Positions 24,746-32,941 of a DNA stretch of 64,000 bases are shown one piece after another. The first letter of the stretch is position 1, and each line of letters begins with the position of its first letter. The stretch is from contig NZ_JADHDU010000009.1 of the NCBI RefSeq assembly GCF_016820495.1, forward strand, positions 10,298-74,297. The letters are read 5' to 3'. Origin of the DNA: Planococcus beigongshangi. Its GTDB lineage: Bacteria; Bacillota; Bacilli; Bacillales_A; Planococcaceae. The notes under the pieces were generated by a model. That model worked only from the letters and a program-made list of their open reading frames with translations, was not told where the DNA came from and searched no databases. The position numbers were made by a program, and so were the translations under genes.

Positions 24746-25420
24746 TCACTTTTTGAATTCCAATCCTTTTGAAGCGAGCTCTTTCTTCAGCACCTGAATC
24801 GCCTTCGGGCCGACGCCGTGCAGATCCAGGATTTCTTTTTCCGTGACGTCCTTCAATTGTTCGACTTTGGTGTATCCCGCTCCAATCAGCGCCCTGGTGG
24901 CCGGTTTTCCGACGCCTTTTGGAAAATCATTTTCGCCCATCGATTGATCCGCCTTTTTATTTTTGGATTTTAACTCGCCGTACTTGTTCTGATGCTTCCG
25001 CTTGCGCCGGTTGTAATCTTCGTCTTCCCTGATTTCATCCCAGCGCTTCTTGAAAATCGCCGCCGACTCCGCTTTCACCGGGTCGATCTGCCGCTCTTTG
25101 ATGGTGCGGTCTTCATTGTATTTACGGCCGCCTTTGTAATTCGTATAACGCCGCGCCCGCGTATAGCCCATCTGGATGAATTTCCGCGCCATATCCATGC
25201 CGACGAAATCATCCTGTTCGCGGTATTCCTCGAACATTTCCGAAATCTTGTCGCACGATTCCTGCGCAATTTCCGGCGTCTTGAACCGCCAATGCGGCAA
25301 AATCTCGCTCTTATACGGCTCGACCAGCAGCACACCCTGCTCGCCTTTTCCCACCCGGTACAGCTCGGGATGTTTCCGCAAGTCCAGCTTTTCATAATCC
25401 AAGTCGTAGTCAAACGCCAT
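24746..25420 (-). CDS. DUF4385 protein with C-terminal helix-hairpin-helix domain
   Basis: A 224-residue soluble protein. Residues 1-150 match the DUF4385 family as I remember it (FDYDLDY, GEQGVLLVEPYKSEILPHW, FKTPEIA, YTNYKGGRKY). A lysine-rich linker follows, then a C-terminal helix-hairpin-helix module (residues 165-222: FPKGVGKPATRALIGAGY and DLHGVGPKAIQVLKKEL) like those in RNA polymerase alpha C-terminal domains and DNA-binding enzymes. The fusion hints at a nucleic-acid role for DUF4385. Start supported by a GGAGTGATGG context. Function unknown. Confidence 0.85.
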   Translation of the reverse strand: MAFDYDLDYEKLDLRKHPELYRVGKGEQGVLLVEPYKSEILPHWRFKTPEIAQESCDKISEMFEEYREQDDFVGMDMARKFIQMGYTRARRYTNYKGGRKYNEDRTIKERQIDPVKAESAAIFKKRWDEIREDEDYNRRKRKHQNKYGELKSKNKKADQSMGENDFPKGVGKPATRALIGAGYTKVEQLKDVTEKEILDLHGVGPKAIQVLKKELASKGLEFKK

Positions 25421-25645
25421 CCGCCATCACTCCTTATGGAATCCATACCCCCTTTTCTCAGAAAAATGCAGGGCCATCCGGCAATAAATCCTTTTGTTCA
25501 ATAAAATTGGAAATCCGTAAGCTGGCAATTGAATAAATCCTTCATTCCATCAGATCCTGCCGGCTGGAATGGAAAAGCCGGCCGTTTTTATTCGTGAAAT
25601 AACTGCTATAATAGCGATAATGAGTTTCATGAAGGGGTGGAGCGA

Positions 25646-26206
25646 ATGAAGACGGAAAAAGAGAAAATGCTGGCCGGGGAATTGTATGACCCACGGGATA
25701 AGACGCTTGTGAATGACCGGCTGAATGCGCGGCGGCTGAGCCGCCTGTTCAATAAATTATCCGAGATGGACGGAATGGACCGCAAGCTGCGGCTGCAGGA
25801 ATTGCTCGGGTCGACCGGCGATTCGTTTTATGTAGAGCCGAATATCCGCTGCGATTATGGTTATAACATTCACATCGGCGATAATTTCTATGCCAATTTT
25901 GACACGTGCCTGCTGGATGTTTGTGAAATCCGTTTTGGCGACAATTGCCTGCTCGGGCCGGGTGTCCACATCTACACGGCCACTCATCCGCTCCATCCGA
26001 AAGACCGCGCCGCCGGCAAGGAATACGGCAAGCCGGTGACGATCGGCAATAATGTCTGGATCGGCGGCCGCGCCGTCATCAATCCGGGCGTGACGATCGG
26101 CGACAACGCCGTCATCGCTTCCGGTGCCGTCGTTGTGAAAGACGTCCCGCCGAACACGGTGGTCGGCGGCAACCCGGCTGTTGTAATCAACGAAATCAAC
26201 ATGTGA
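25646..26206 (+). CDS. maa: Maltose O-acetyltransferase family protein
   Basis: A 186-residue left-handed beta-helix acetyltransferase that moves acetyl groups from acetyl-CoA to sugars such as maltose or glucose. The N-terminal Mac domain ([13 protein letters not shown]) is followed by hexapeptide repeats ([49 protein letters not shown]) and the catalytic His in ATHPLHP. The ATG at 25646 is preferred over an upstream GTG because GAAGGGG is correctly spaced. Related NodL-type enzymes acetylate other sugars, so the exact acceptor is open. Confidence 0.9.
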   Translation: MKTEKEKMLAGELYDPRDKTLVNDRLNARRLSRLFNKLSEMDGMDRKLRLQELLGSTGDSFYVEPNIRCDYGYNIHIGDNFYANFDTCLLDVCEIRFGDNCLLGPGVHIYTATHPLHPKDRAAGKEYGKPVTIGNNVWIGGRAVINPGVTIGDNAVIASGAVVVKDVPPNTVVGGNPAVVINEINM

Positions 26207-26207
26207 A

Positions 26208-26240
26208 GGGATGCATTTCGAATATGAAATGCGCCCTTTT
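26208..26240 (+). terminator. Intrinsic terminator of maa
   Basis: GGG and GCATTTC pair with GAAATGC and GCCC around a 6-nt loop, followed by six T. Confidence 0.85.
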
Positions 26241-26288
26241 TTCTGCTCTGATCAGGGCTTTTCGCCGAGGGTGGCGTCGTTTTTGGAT

Positions 26289-26401
26289 ATATCCGTCGAT
26301 GGGAGAATATATCCGTCATTGAAAAATTATATCCGCCGATGAGAGAATATATCCGTCGATGAGAATTTATATCCGCCGTTAAAAAATTATGTCCGCCGTT
26401 A
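26289..26401. repeat. Six-unit direct-repeat array, period 20 bp (ATATCCGTCGAT type)
   Basis: Cores start at 26291, 26311, 26331, 26351, 26371 and 26391 (ATCCGTCGAT, ATCCGCCGTT and close variants), a constant 20-bp step rather than 21. Tails switch between GAGAATAT and AATTTAT-like ends. The last unit contains the stop codon of the minus-strand XRE gene. The array lies between converging genes. Confidence 0.88.
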
Positions 26402-26821
26402 CGCTTTTTCCGCCTTCAATTTCGCCAGCGTATATAATTCGAGCAGATCCTGCTTCCCGAGCGTCGCTGTTATGGACGACAACCCCTCCAGATAATCCGC
26501 CCGCGTCATCTCCGCCACCACCTTTTCTTCTGAGGTCACATCGCCTTTTTCCGCCACATCGCTCATCATGTCATCCCATTCCTGGTCGCTGTGATGAATA
26601 ATTTCCTCTTTCGGCGTGGTGAGCAATACATCCACCGGCACTTCCAGCACGCTGCTGAGCGCCACAATCCATTTTGCGGACGGCACGGAATCGCCGTTTT
26701 CCCAACTTTTGATCCGACTCGCCGACGTCCCCAGTTTCTTCCCCAGCGACAGCATCGACAAACCGTCATGTTCCCGCAGAAACCTCAAAATTCCCCCAAA
26801 ATTTTTCGCGTTAAAATCCAT
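26399..26821 (-). CDS. XRE family transcriptional regulator
   Basis: A 140-residue DNA-binding protein with an N-terminal Cro/CI-type helix-turn-helix (residues 8-60: LRFLREHDGLSMLSLGKKLG, SASRIKSWENGDSVP) and a C-terminal helical tail of unknown role. The ATG at 26821 is chosen over upstream GTG and TTG codons because the GGGAG site is better spaced. The stop codon is inside a repeat unit, so the array has reached the coding end. Target genes unknown. Confidence 0.82.
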   Translation of the reverse strand: MDFNAKNFGGILRFLREHDGLSMLSLGKKLGTSASRIKSWENGDSVPSAKWIVALSSVLEVPVDVLLTTPKEEIIHHSDQEWDDMMSDVAEKGDVTSEEKVVAEMTRADYLEGLSSITATLGKQDLLELYTLAKLKAEKA

Positions 26822-26976
26822 TTTCTTCAACACTCCCGATTTTATTTATAAATAAAACATAACACCTTTTTACTTATAAATAAAACCAATCTGTCAGATT
26901 TTATTTTAATGAAGAATTCTGAAAACAGCCCTTCTTCCCCCCATTACCGTTATAATGGAAAAAAGGGGGCGGCAGC

Positions 26977-27333
26977 ATGCAAAGCAAACTGGATCCGCAA
27001 GTGGACGATTTCATCGATGGCCTGGGCGAACCGGTGCAGGACCTTGTGAAGCATTTGAGAAGCGTAGTATTTGAGGCATATCCCGAAATCGAAGAACAGA
27101 TTAAATGGTCGAAGCCGAGCTATTCGAAAGATGGTCTCGTGTGTTATATGCAGACCGCCAAAACTCATGTCAATTTCGGCTTTTACCGCGGAACGGAACT
27201 CGAAGACCGTAATCATCTGCTTGAAGGCGACGGCAAGAAGATGCGCCATGTACGCATCCGGAAAGCAGCTGATATCAACGAAGAGCAGCTGAAATTCCTG
27301 ATTTGGGATGCGGTCGATTTGAACAGGAAGTGA
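26977..27333 (+). CDS. DUF1801 protein (YdhG-like)
   Basis: A 118-residue cytosolic protein of the DUF1801 family, which has an iron-chaperone-like alpha/beta fold. Family segments are DLVKHLRSVVFEAYPEIEE, IKWSKPSY and HVNFGFYRG. Bacillus relatives of this fold (YdhG, Fra) have been linked to intracellular iron handling; whether this one is involved is not known. The ATG at 26977 is preceded by a GGGGGCGGC site. A small membrane protein gene follows 9 bp downstream, so they are probably co-transcribed. Confidence 0.85.
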   Translation: MQSKLDPQVDDFIDGLGEPVQDLVKHLRSVVFEAYPEIEEQIKWSKPSYSKDGLVCYMQTAKTHVNFGFYRGTELEDRNHLLEGDGKKMRHVRIRKAADINEEQLKFLIWDAVDLNRK

Positions 27334-27342
27334 GGTGATTCC

Positions 27343-27525
27343 ATGAAAGGATTGCAAGGATTATACATATGCCTAACTTTGATCATGTTCATCAACTTGA
27401 TCAATTTCACATGGCTCGCGGATGATTACGCCGGCATCACCATGTTTGCGAACGTCATTCTTTTCCTCGTCGCAACATTCTTTTACATCAATGCCCGACA
27501 CCAGTTGAAAGATGCTGGACAATAG
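27343..27525 (+). CDS. Small membrane protein, 60 aa
   Basis: A 60-residue protein with two hydrophobic segments (about residues 5-25 and 32-50), positively charged at both ends. GGAAGTGAGGTG precedes the ATG at 27343. It follows the DUF1801 gene by 9 bp and likely shares its transcript. No family recognised. Confidence 0.7.
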   Translation: MKGLQGLYICLTLIMFINLINFTWLADDYAGITMFANVILFLVATFFYINARHQLKDAGQ

Positions 27526-27658
27526 ATGCAAAGTGAACACCGGCGGAGAAAAGCTTCAAACTTCTCTTGCCGGTTTTTCTACATTCAATAATTATTTATT
27601 GATATTCGATAAACTTTATGGTATCTTAAAGTTAAGAAATCTTAAAGAGGTGCTGGAT

Positions 27659-28138
27659 ATGAAACGGGAAACAATTTTTTTGAAAATCGTCATCGTACTG
27701 ATGGCGTTACCGGTGCTGGCAATCTGCATCTTTGTCGTGCCGCCGATGAGCGCTTTCATGGGCGACATGCTGCCGGAATGGCCATTGCTGCAATACATCT
27801 TGATGATCGCCCTCTATATCACGGCGATTGCCTATTTCATTGCGCTGTACCAGTCCCTGAAATTGCTCAGCTACATCGACAAAGGCACGGCTTTTTCCGA
27901 GCTGTCTGTCAAAGCGATTAAGAACATCAAGTATTGTGCGCTGACGATCACCGGCATCTACATTCTCTGCCTGCCTGCCATTCTTTACACGGCACAGGTC
28001 GATGATGCGCCTGGACTCGGCGGACTCGGCATGGTCATCACATTCGGTGCCTTTGTCATTGCCGTCTTTGCGGCAGTGCTCCAGAAGCTGTTGGAAAACG
28101 CGATAGAAATAAAATCTGAAAACGATTTAACGGTCTGA
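27659..28138 (+). CDS. DUF2975 family membrane protein (YoaS-like)
   Basis: A 159-residue integral membrane protein with four hydrophobic segments, matching the DUF2975 family (B. subtilis YoaS). The conserved central part, LLSYIDKGTAFSELSVKAIKNIKYCA, is easily recognised. The start at 27659 has AAAGAGGTG upstream; the frame extends further but crosses a likely terminator region. It lies 10 bp before a small XRE regulator. The same pairing (yoaS-yozG) occurs in B. subtilis, so this is a conserved two-gene unit of unknown function. Confidence 0.87.
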   Translation: MKRETIFLKIVIVLMALPVLAICIFVVPPMSAFMGDMLPEWPLLQYILMIALYITAIAYFIALYQSLKLLSYIDKGTAFSELSVKAIKNIKYCALTITGIYILCLPAILYTAQVDDAPGLGGLGMVITFGAFVIAVFAAVLQKLLENAIEIKSENDLTV

Positions 28139-28148
28139 GGTGGCGGAA

Positions 28149-28373
28149 ATGGCGATTATTATCAATATTGATGTGATGCTGGCAAAACGGAAAATGAGTG
28201 TGACCGAATTGACGGAAAAAGTTGGCATTACGATGGCCAATCTGTCGATTTTGAAGAACGGCAAAGCGAAAGCGATCCGCTTTTCGACTCTTGAAGCGAT
28301 CTGCAAAGCTCTCGACTGCCAACCAGGCGACATTCTGGAATACCGGGATGATACACAATTAGATGCAAAATAA
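28149..28373 (+). CDS. YozG-like XRE regulator, 74 aa
   Basis: A 74-residue single-domain Cro/CI-type helix-turn-helix protein: IDVMLAKRKMSVTELTEKVG, ITMANLSILKNGKAKAI, then LEAICKALDCQPGDILEY. This is the compact YozG type that accompanies DUF2975 membrane proteins. The ATG at 28149 is preferred because the GAGGTGGCGG site sits just upstream. It is the last gene of the unit, with a terminator directly after it. It probably regulates its own operon, which is inference. Confidence 0.87.
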   Translation: MAIIINIDVMLAKRKMSVTELTEKVGITMANLSILKNGKAKAIRFSTLEAICKALDCQPGDILEYRDDTQLDAK

Positions 28374-28404
28374 AAAGAGCCGGGAAATTTCCTGGCTCTT
28401 TTTT
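28374..28404. terminator. Bidirectional terminator between yozG-like and methyltransferase genes
   Basis: AAAAGAGCC pairs with GGCTCTTTT around a self-complementary GGAAATTTCC core. Confidence 0.85.
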
Positions 28405-28416
28405 ATATCTCCGGTT

Positions 28417-29175
28417 TCATTTCCGCGCAACCGCTTCAAATGTAATGCTTTGCTGGCGGTTTTCCGGGTATTTACCGTGCTCGTAATCTGCGGAAATGAC
28501 GATGTCGCCGAAACCGTGGTCTTCGAGTATCGTCCGGAATTCTTCGACGCCATACCAGCGCATCGCAAAAGGTTCCAGCTCTGTCCCCAAAAGTTTCCCA
28601 CATTTCCAATGTTCATAATGATTATGCGCAATACTGAACTGATTGATAAAGTCAATTTCTTTGAGTGTAGTTTCAAGCGTGATGACTGCCCCGTCGTCCA
28701 GTTCCCATGAACGCAGCGTGGAATGCCCGATCTCATCGTCCGTCGGCAGATAGAGATCCACAATCAGTTTTCCGCCCGGCTTCAAATGTGCATGGAAATT
28801 CTTCAGTGCGCGGAGCGATGCCTCGCGTTCGTGGAGCAACAGGAACGTGCCGGCCGGAATGATGATTGCCTCGTATTCCCTGTCAAGCGAAAAAGTCTCC
28901 ATATCCGCCTCAAACAATTCGGGCTTCAATCCGCGTACTTTGCAGTTCTTCCTGCACATTTCCAACATTTCCTCTGAGCTGTCAAAACCGTCCACATCCA
29001 AACCGTTCTCAAGCAAAGGCACAAGCATTCGTCCTGTTCCGGTAGCCGGTTCAAGAATTTTCCCCGCTATTCCTTTGAGCCTTTCCAAATAGAATTCCAC
29101 ATCACCGAATGATGTGCCGATCGGCTTATCGACGCCATAGACTTCTGTAGACAGCTTGCTATAATAGCCCAACAT
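28417..29175 (-). CDS. Class I SAM-dependent methyltransferase
   Basis: A 252-residue methyltransferase with the SAM-binding motif ILEPATGTGRM near residue 42, the acidic strand VDGFDSSEEML, and FEADMETF as motif II. The downstream part (HLKPGGKLIVDLYLP) is the usual post-motif strand of this fold. The acceptor is unknown; relatives include small-molecule methyltransferases of the type 11/25 groups. Start supported by GGAGGGCATC upstream. Monocistronic. Confidence 0.88.
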   Translation of the reverse strand: MLGYYSKLSTEVYGVDKPIGTSFGDVEFYLERLKGIAGKILEPATGTGRMLVPLLENGLDVDGFDSSEEMLEMCRKNCKVRGLKPELFEADMETFSLDREYEAIIIPAGTFLLLHEREASLRALKNFHAHLKPGGKLIVDLYLPTDDEIGHSTLRSWELDDGAVITLETTLKEIDFINQFSIAHNHYEHWKCGKLLGTELEPFAMRWYGVEEFRTILEDHGFGDIVISADYEHGKYPENRQQSITFEAVARK

Positions 29176-29373
29176 CCGGATGCCCTCCTTTGCTTATTTT
29201 TCATTCCGGAAGTATTCCCTTTTTTCTGAAAATGAAAACCTTTTGGCCTATTTTCTTCTACTTGAAAACTTTTGGGACAATATACAAAAGAAAATTTCCA
29301 GTTTCTGAATATTTTACAGGAATATTAAGTTAAAATAAACATAACAGAAAAAATTTGGCAGGAGGTGATTTAC

Positions 29374-29712
29374 ATGGAATTCGACCTTGGAAATGGCGTT
29401 AGCCTTATGCTCCCATCCATACCTTTTATAATTATTGCAGCTATCGCTATTTTTCTGCTTTCAAGATGGAGCAAAGAAATGGAAACGAGGCGGTTCACCT
29501 TGATCTTTTATTTCCTGATCAGCGCCTGGATCCTCCCGATTTACACCCGCACATCGTCCGAAGGTACTTTCGAATTGATGTTTCCGCTTGGATTTATCGG
29601 GATGTGCTTCTATCTGTACGGCAATGAAAGATATCATCCGGCAAAATTGAAAGCAAGCCTTCTCGGATTTGCCGTCGCTGTGTATCAATTGGTCATGCAT
29701 TATCTTTTTTGA
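29374..29712 (+). CDS. Membrane protein, 112 aa
   Basis: A 112-residue integral membrane protein with three or four hydrophobic segments (about 12-30, 44-60, 68-85 and 93-110). The start at 29374 has an ideal AGGAGGTGAT site. No family recognised. It converges on another small membrane protein gene through a shared terminator. Confidence 0.75.
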   Translation: MEFDLGNGVSLMLPSIPFIIIAAIAIFLLSRWSKEMETRRFTLIFYFLISAWILPIYTRTSSEGTFELMFPLGFIGMCFYLYGNERYHPAKLKASLLGFAVAVYQLVMHYLF

Positions 29713-29719
29713 TCTTCCT

Positions 29720-29748
29720 GAAGACGTCCGGCATTCAGCCGGCGTCTT
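29720..29748. terminator. Bidirectional terminator
   Basis: GAAGACG and CCGGC pair with GCCGG and CGTCTTC around a short loop; it overlaps the end of the minus-strand gene. Confidence 0.8.
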
Positions 29749-29938
29749 CTTTATCTTTCTTCTTACTTTTATTCCAGTCATATGGAATATCGGTCCATTC
29801 CTTCAGCGCAATCGCCGCCAGTGCAACGACTGCAAAAATCGTGATTTCTTCCCAGTGGATCCCTTCGCCGCCCCGAACGATTTTGATGATGAAACCGATG
29901 AACAGGATGGCAGCACCCAATAAAATTTTCTTAAGCAT
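29735..29938 (-). CDS. Small membrane protein, 67 aa
   Basis: A 67-residue protein with two membrane segments (residues 5-22 and 32-47) and a lysine-rich acidic tail (DWNKSKKKDKEDAG). AGGAGGTG precedes the ATG at 29938. Part of the coding end lies inside the shared terminator stem. It follows the DUF5316-like gene on the same strand but a terminator separates them. Unknown function. Confidence 0.7.
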   Translation of the reverse strand: MLKKILLGAAILFIGFIIKIVRGGEGIHWEEITIFAVVALAAIALKEWTDIPYDWNKSKKKDKEDAG

Positions 29939-29966
29939 ATATGCACCTCCTGATTTTTGAATAGGG

Positions 29967-30008
29967 AAAATGGCCATCAAATCCTTTTCGAGATTCGATG
30001 GCCATTTT
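29967..30008 (-). terminator. Intrinsic terminator of the DUF5316-like gene
   Basis: AAAATGGCCATC pairs with GATGGCCATTTT with a further inner GAATC stem, giving T runs on the minus strand. Confidence 0.88.
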
Positions 30009-30018
30009 TTATTGTCTA

Positions 30019-30306
30019 TCAGAAAATCCACATGGCTGCGATGGCAGCGAGTAAATTCGGCAGCGCGAACAGGAAACCGTTTCTCATTCTGCCTGAGCGT
30101 CTTGCGCTTTCCTTGCGGCGCTCCGAACTCGTCATGCGCTCCATGCCGCCCGACCCTTTAAGGACACCTGAAAACAGCAGCGCCCACAGCACTCCGATGA
30201 TGCCAAGTGCGCCTGCGATATAAAACGCCAGATTCCAGTCTTCCAGGAAATAGCCAAGCAGCAAACTGATTGCCGCAGTGACAATTCCGATTCCGAAAAA
30301 TTTCAT
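30019..30306 (-). CDS. DUF5316-like membrane protein, 95 aa
   Basis: A 95-residue protein with two N-terminal membrane segments (residues 3-20 and 26-48), a polar stretch rich in Arg/Ser/Glu (SSERRKESARRSG), and a C-terminal hydrophobic segment. This layout fits what I recall of the DUF5316 family. The ATG at 30306 has GGAGGAAAC upstream. Function unknown. Confidence 0.72.
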   Translation of the reverse strand: MKFFGIGIVTAAISLLLGYFLEDWNLAFYIAGALGIIGVLWALLFSGVLKGSGGMERMTSSERRKESARRSGRMRNGFLFALPNLLAAIAAMWIF

Positions 30307-30380
30307 GTATGTTTCCTCCATGCTGTAATTTATTGTTTCTTCTATTATCCATGATATACGAGATGACACGGTAAAATAAA

Positions 30381-31415
30381 CTATAATTTTCGGTGACGCT
30401 TCAGCGCCAGGATATTCAAGACGATGAACACCAAGGCGAAAAGTGCCAGTATGCTGAGATTCCCGGCGACATCGCCCAGTCCTTCCCCTCTGTACATCAC
30501 CGATTTAAGCGCATCAGCCCCGTAATACAGCGGCATGATGCGGCCGAGGTTCTGCAGCCAATCAGCCATCCCCTCAACCGGGAAGATGCCGGAGAAAAAG
30601 ATCTGCGGTACGATGACCAGCGGGATGAACTGCACCATCTGGAATTCAGATCCTGCAAACGTGGACAATAAAATCCCGAGCGACAGCGCAACAAGCGACA
30701 GCAGCAGATTGATGACGATGACATGCCAGATCGAACCTTCCATCACCATATCCAGGACGTAAATGGAAAAGAACACGACAATCGTTGTCTGGATCACCGC
30801 AAATATGCCGAACCCCATCAAATACGCCGCCACAATTTCCCATCGTTTGACGGGAGTCGCAAGCACCCGTTCCAGCGTACCGGAAACCCGTTCCTTCAAT
30901 AAACCGATACCCGAAATCAGGAAGACGAAAAAGAATACGAAGAAACCGACCAGAATCGGACCGATCACATCAAACAGTTCCGTTTCTTCATTGCCATAAA
31001 GGTAATCGGTTTCAAGAACCGTTCCGTCCGTGTTGGTGCTTGAAGAGCCGTCAGTTTGTGACAGCGCTTGGGATACCTGCGCCTGGAGCCCCCGCGCTTG
31101 GGCAGGATCGCTGTTTTCAAGCGTCAGATCCGCGCCGGCACCGGTGATTTCGAGCAATCCGTTCAGCTCATCCACAGCAATCGCTTCGTCGTCTGCCGTG
31201 TCAATCGCCACCAATTCGATACCGCGGCTCTCTAAAACTTCAGCGAGCCTTTCATCGCCGCCGATGATTCCGAGGCGCAATTCACTGTCATTGCCGTCAA
31301 AGATCAGATACATCAGTGTCAGCACCAGAAGTGGTGCCAGAAACAGCAGCGCCAGCGTCCTTTTGTCACGGAACATCTGCAGCATGATGCGTTTCACAAG
31401 AGCCTGAATCCTCAC
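30381..31415 (-). CDS. ABC-2 type transporter permease
   Basis: A 344-residue exporter permease. One N-terminal membrane segment is followed by a large extracytoplasmic loop of about 140 residues, then five C-terminal segments with the LLKERVSGTLERVLATPVKRWEI motif of the ABC-2 family. The start overlaps the upstream ATPase stop by 4 bp, so the two are translationally coupled. The cargo is unknown; relatives export antibiotics or lipids. With the ATPase it forms a minimal exporter. Confidence 0.9.
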   Translation of the reverse strand: MRIQALVKRIMLQMFRDKRTLALLFLAPLLVLTLMYLIFDGNDSELRLGIIGGDERLAEVLESRGIELVAIDTADDEAIAVDELNGLLEITGAGADLTLENSDPAQARGLQAQVSQALSQTDGSSSTNTDGTVLETDYLYGNEETELFDVIGPILVGFFVFFFVFLISGIGLLKERVSGTLERVLATPVKRWEIVAAYLMGFGIFAVIQTTIVVFFSIYVLDMVMEGSIWHVIVINLLLSLVALSLGILLSTFAGSEFQMVQFIPLVIVPQIFFSGIFPVEGMADWLQNLGRIMPLYYGADALKSVMYRGEGLGDVAGNLSILALFALVFIVLNILALKRHRKL

Positions 31416-32134
31416 TTCGCATCCCTCCCCGCTGCCAAAAAGACGCCTTCGAGATCTGAGGCACCGAATTTCCTCTTCAGTTCATCCGGTGACCCTGTGG
31501 CCAGAATGCCCCCGTCCCGCACAAGTGCGATGACTTCACATTTTGCCGCTTCGTCCATGACATGGGTCGTCAGAACAATCGTCTTGCCCTGCCCCATCAA
31601 ATCGAGCAACTCATGCCAGACCGATTGACGAAGTTCAGGGTCGATGCCGACCGTCGGCTCATCCAAGATCAGCAATTGCGGGTCATGGACCAGCGCAATC
31701 GCGAGCGACAGACGCCGCTTCATGCCCCCTGAATAAGCAGAGACTTTCTTATCCATGGCTTCCTGAAGCTGCACAAGATCCGCAACATATTCAATCCGTT
31801 CTTTTAAAAACGCCTTCTTCAAACCGAACAGCGAAGCAAAAAAAACCAGATTCTCTTTGCCCGTCAATTCCGGATACAAGGCATCCGACTGCGCCATATA
31901 GCCGATATCCTGAAGCAGTCCAAGGTTCGGCACTTGTCTGTCCATGACCGTCACCATGCCCGAATCAGGTGAATCGATGCCGACGATCATTTTGACGAGC
32001 GTCGTCTTGCCGGAACCGGATGGACCGATAAAACCAAAAATCTGTCCTTGGCCAACCGACAGATTGATATCGGTCAATACCTGCTGTCTGCCGTACTTCT
32101 TGCTTAAGCCTTCAATCCGGATCACGTGATCCAT
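31412..32134 (-). CDS. ABC exporter ATP-binding protein
   Basis: A 240-residue ATPase with Walker A GPSGSGKTT, signature YSGGMKRRLSLAIAL, Walker B LLILDEPTVGID and the switch His in LTTHVMDEA. It belongs to the CcmA/YhhF-type exporters that pair with ABC-2 permeases. The ATG at 32134 lies 18 bp after the GNAT gene stop on the same strand, so a three-gene transcript (acetyltransferase, ATPase, permease) is likely. Confidence 0.92.
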   Translation of the reverse strand: MDHVIRIEGLSKKYGRQQVLTDINLSVGQGQIFGFIGPSGSGKTTLVKMIVGIDSPDSGMVTVMDRQVPNLGLLQDIGYMAQSDALYPELTGKENLVFFASLFGLKKAFLKERIEYVADLVQLQEAMDKKVSAYSGGMKRRLSLAIALVHDPQLLILDEPTVGIDPELRQSVWHELLDLMGQGKTIVLTTHVMDEAAKCEVIALVRDGGILATGSPDELKRKFGASDLEGVFLAAGRDAK

Positions 32135-32152
32135 ATCAGCACCCCGCTCGCC

Positions 32153-32695
32153 CTACTTTTTCCACTCCGATGCAAGCATTCCGTAAACGACGTGATCCAC
32201 GTAATGGTCGTACAGCCATTCCACCTGGCGCAACGTGCCCTCTTCCGTATACCCTAGCCGTTCCGGAATTCCGCGGCTCTTCACATTGCCCGTCGCCACC
32301 CGGATCTCCGTCCGGTTCATGCCGAAATGCCCGAACGAAATATCCGTCAGTGCTTCCGCCACCCGCGTCATGATCCCGTTCCCCTGATACTCCTGCCCGA
32401 GCCAATAGCCGATCTTCGCCGTCTTATTCACCCAGCCAAGTTCATTGAAGCCGGCCATCCCGACAATCTCATCCTGATAAACAATCACCGTATTCAAGGT
32501 TTTATTGTCCGCATAATTCTTGCGGCTCATGCGAATAAAATCGCGCGAATCCTCCACCGTTTTCGTATAATCGAGCCACGGCAGCCATTCCTTCAAATAA
32601 TCACGCGATGTATCCGTCAACTCAAATATCCGCTCCGAGTCCCTTACTTCAACCAACTTCAGCGACAGCTCTTCATCGATCTTATAACTGAACAT
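32153..32695 (-). CDS. GNAT acetyltransferase (RimL/YdaF type)
   Basis: A 180-residue N-acetyltransferase of the RimJ/RimL group, which acetylates ribosomal-protein N-termini or small amines using acetyl-CoA. Typical segments are LKEWLPWLDYT, IGYWLGQEYQGNGIMTRV (the acetyl-CoA loop) and the RGIPERLGYTEEGTLRQVEW end. The residue after KSR is Gly, where Ala is common. It opens a probable operon with the ABC exporter, so modification of an exported compound is possible but unproven. Confidence 0.9.
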   Translation of the reverse strand: MFSYKIDEELSLKLVEVRDSERIFELTDTSRDYLKEWLPWLDYTKTVEDSRDFIRMSRKNYADNKTLNTVIVYQDEIVGMAGFNELGWVNKTAKIGYWLGQEYQGNGIMTRVAEALTDISFGHFGMNRTEIRVATGNVKSRGIPERLGYTEEGTLRQVEWLYDHYVDHVVYGMLASEWKK

Positions 32696-32941
32696 CTATA
32701 TCCCCTCCACTTATACATTCAGCGTAGCATAATCCGCCAGCTGTGAGAATATGGAATATTAGGCATCTTTGCAATCCAGAGATTTTCTTGCTGCCAGCAA
32801 TTATGGTATTTTAATAAATACATTGAATTTCACCGAAGTTATTTGGCTATTCCAGAATCTGCGGATTTTCCCGAGCTTCTTTTCTGCTTTCGGATAACAG
32901 TACATCATCGTTTGATAAACGAATTTTTGAGGAGGATTGGC

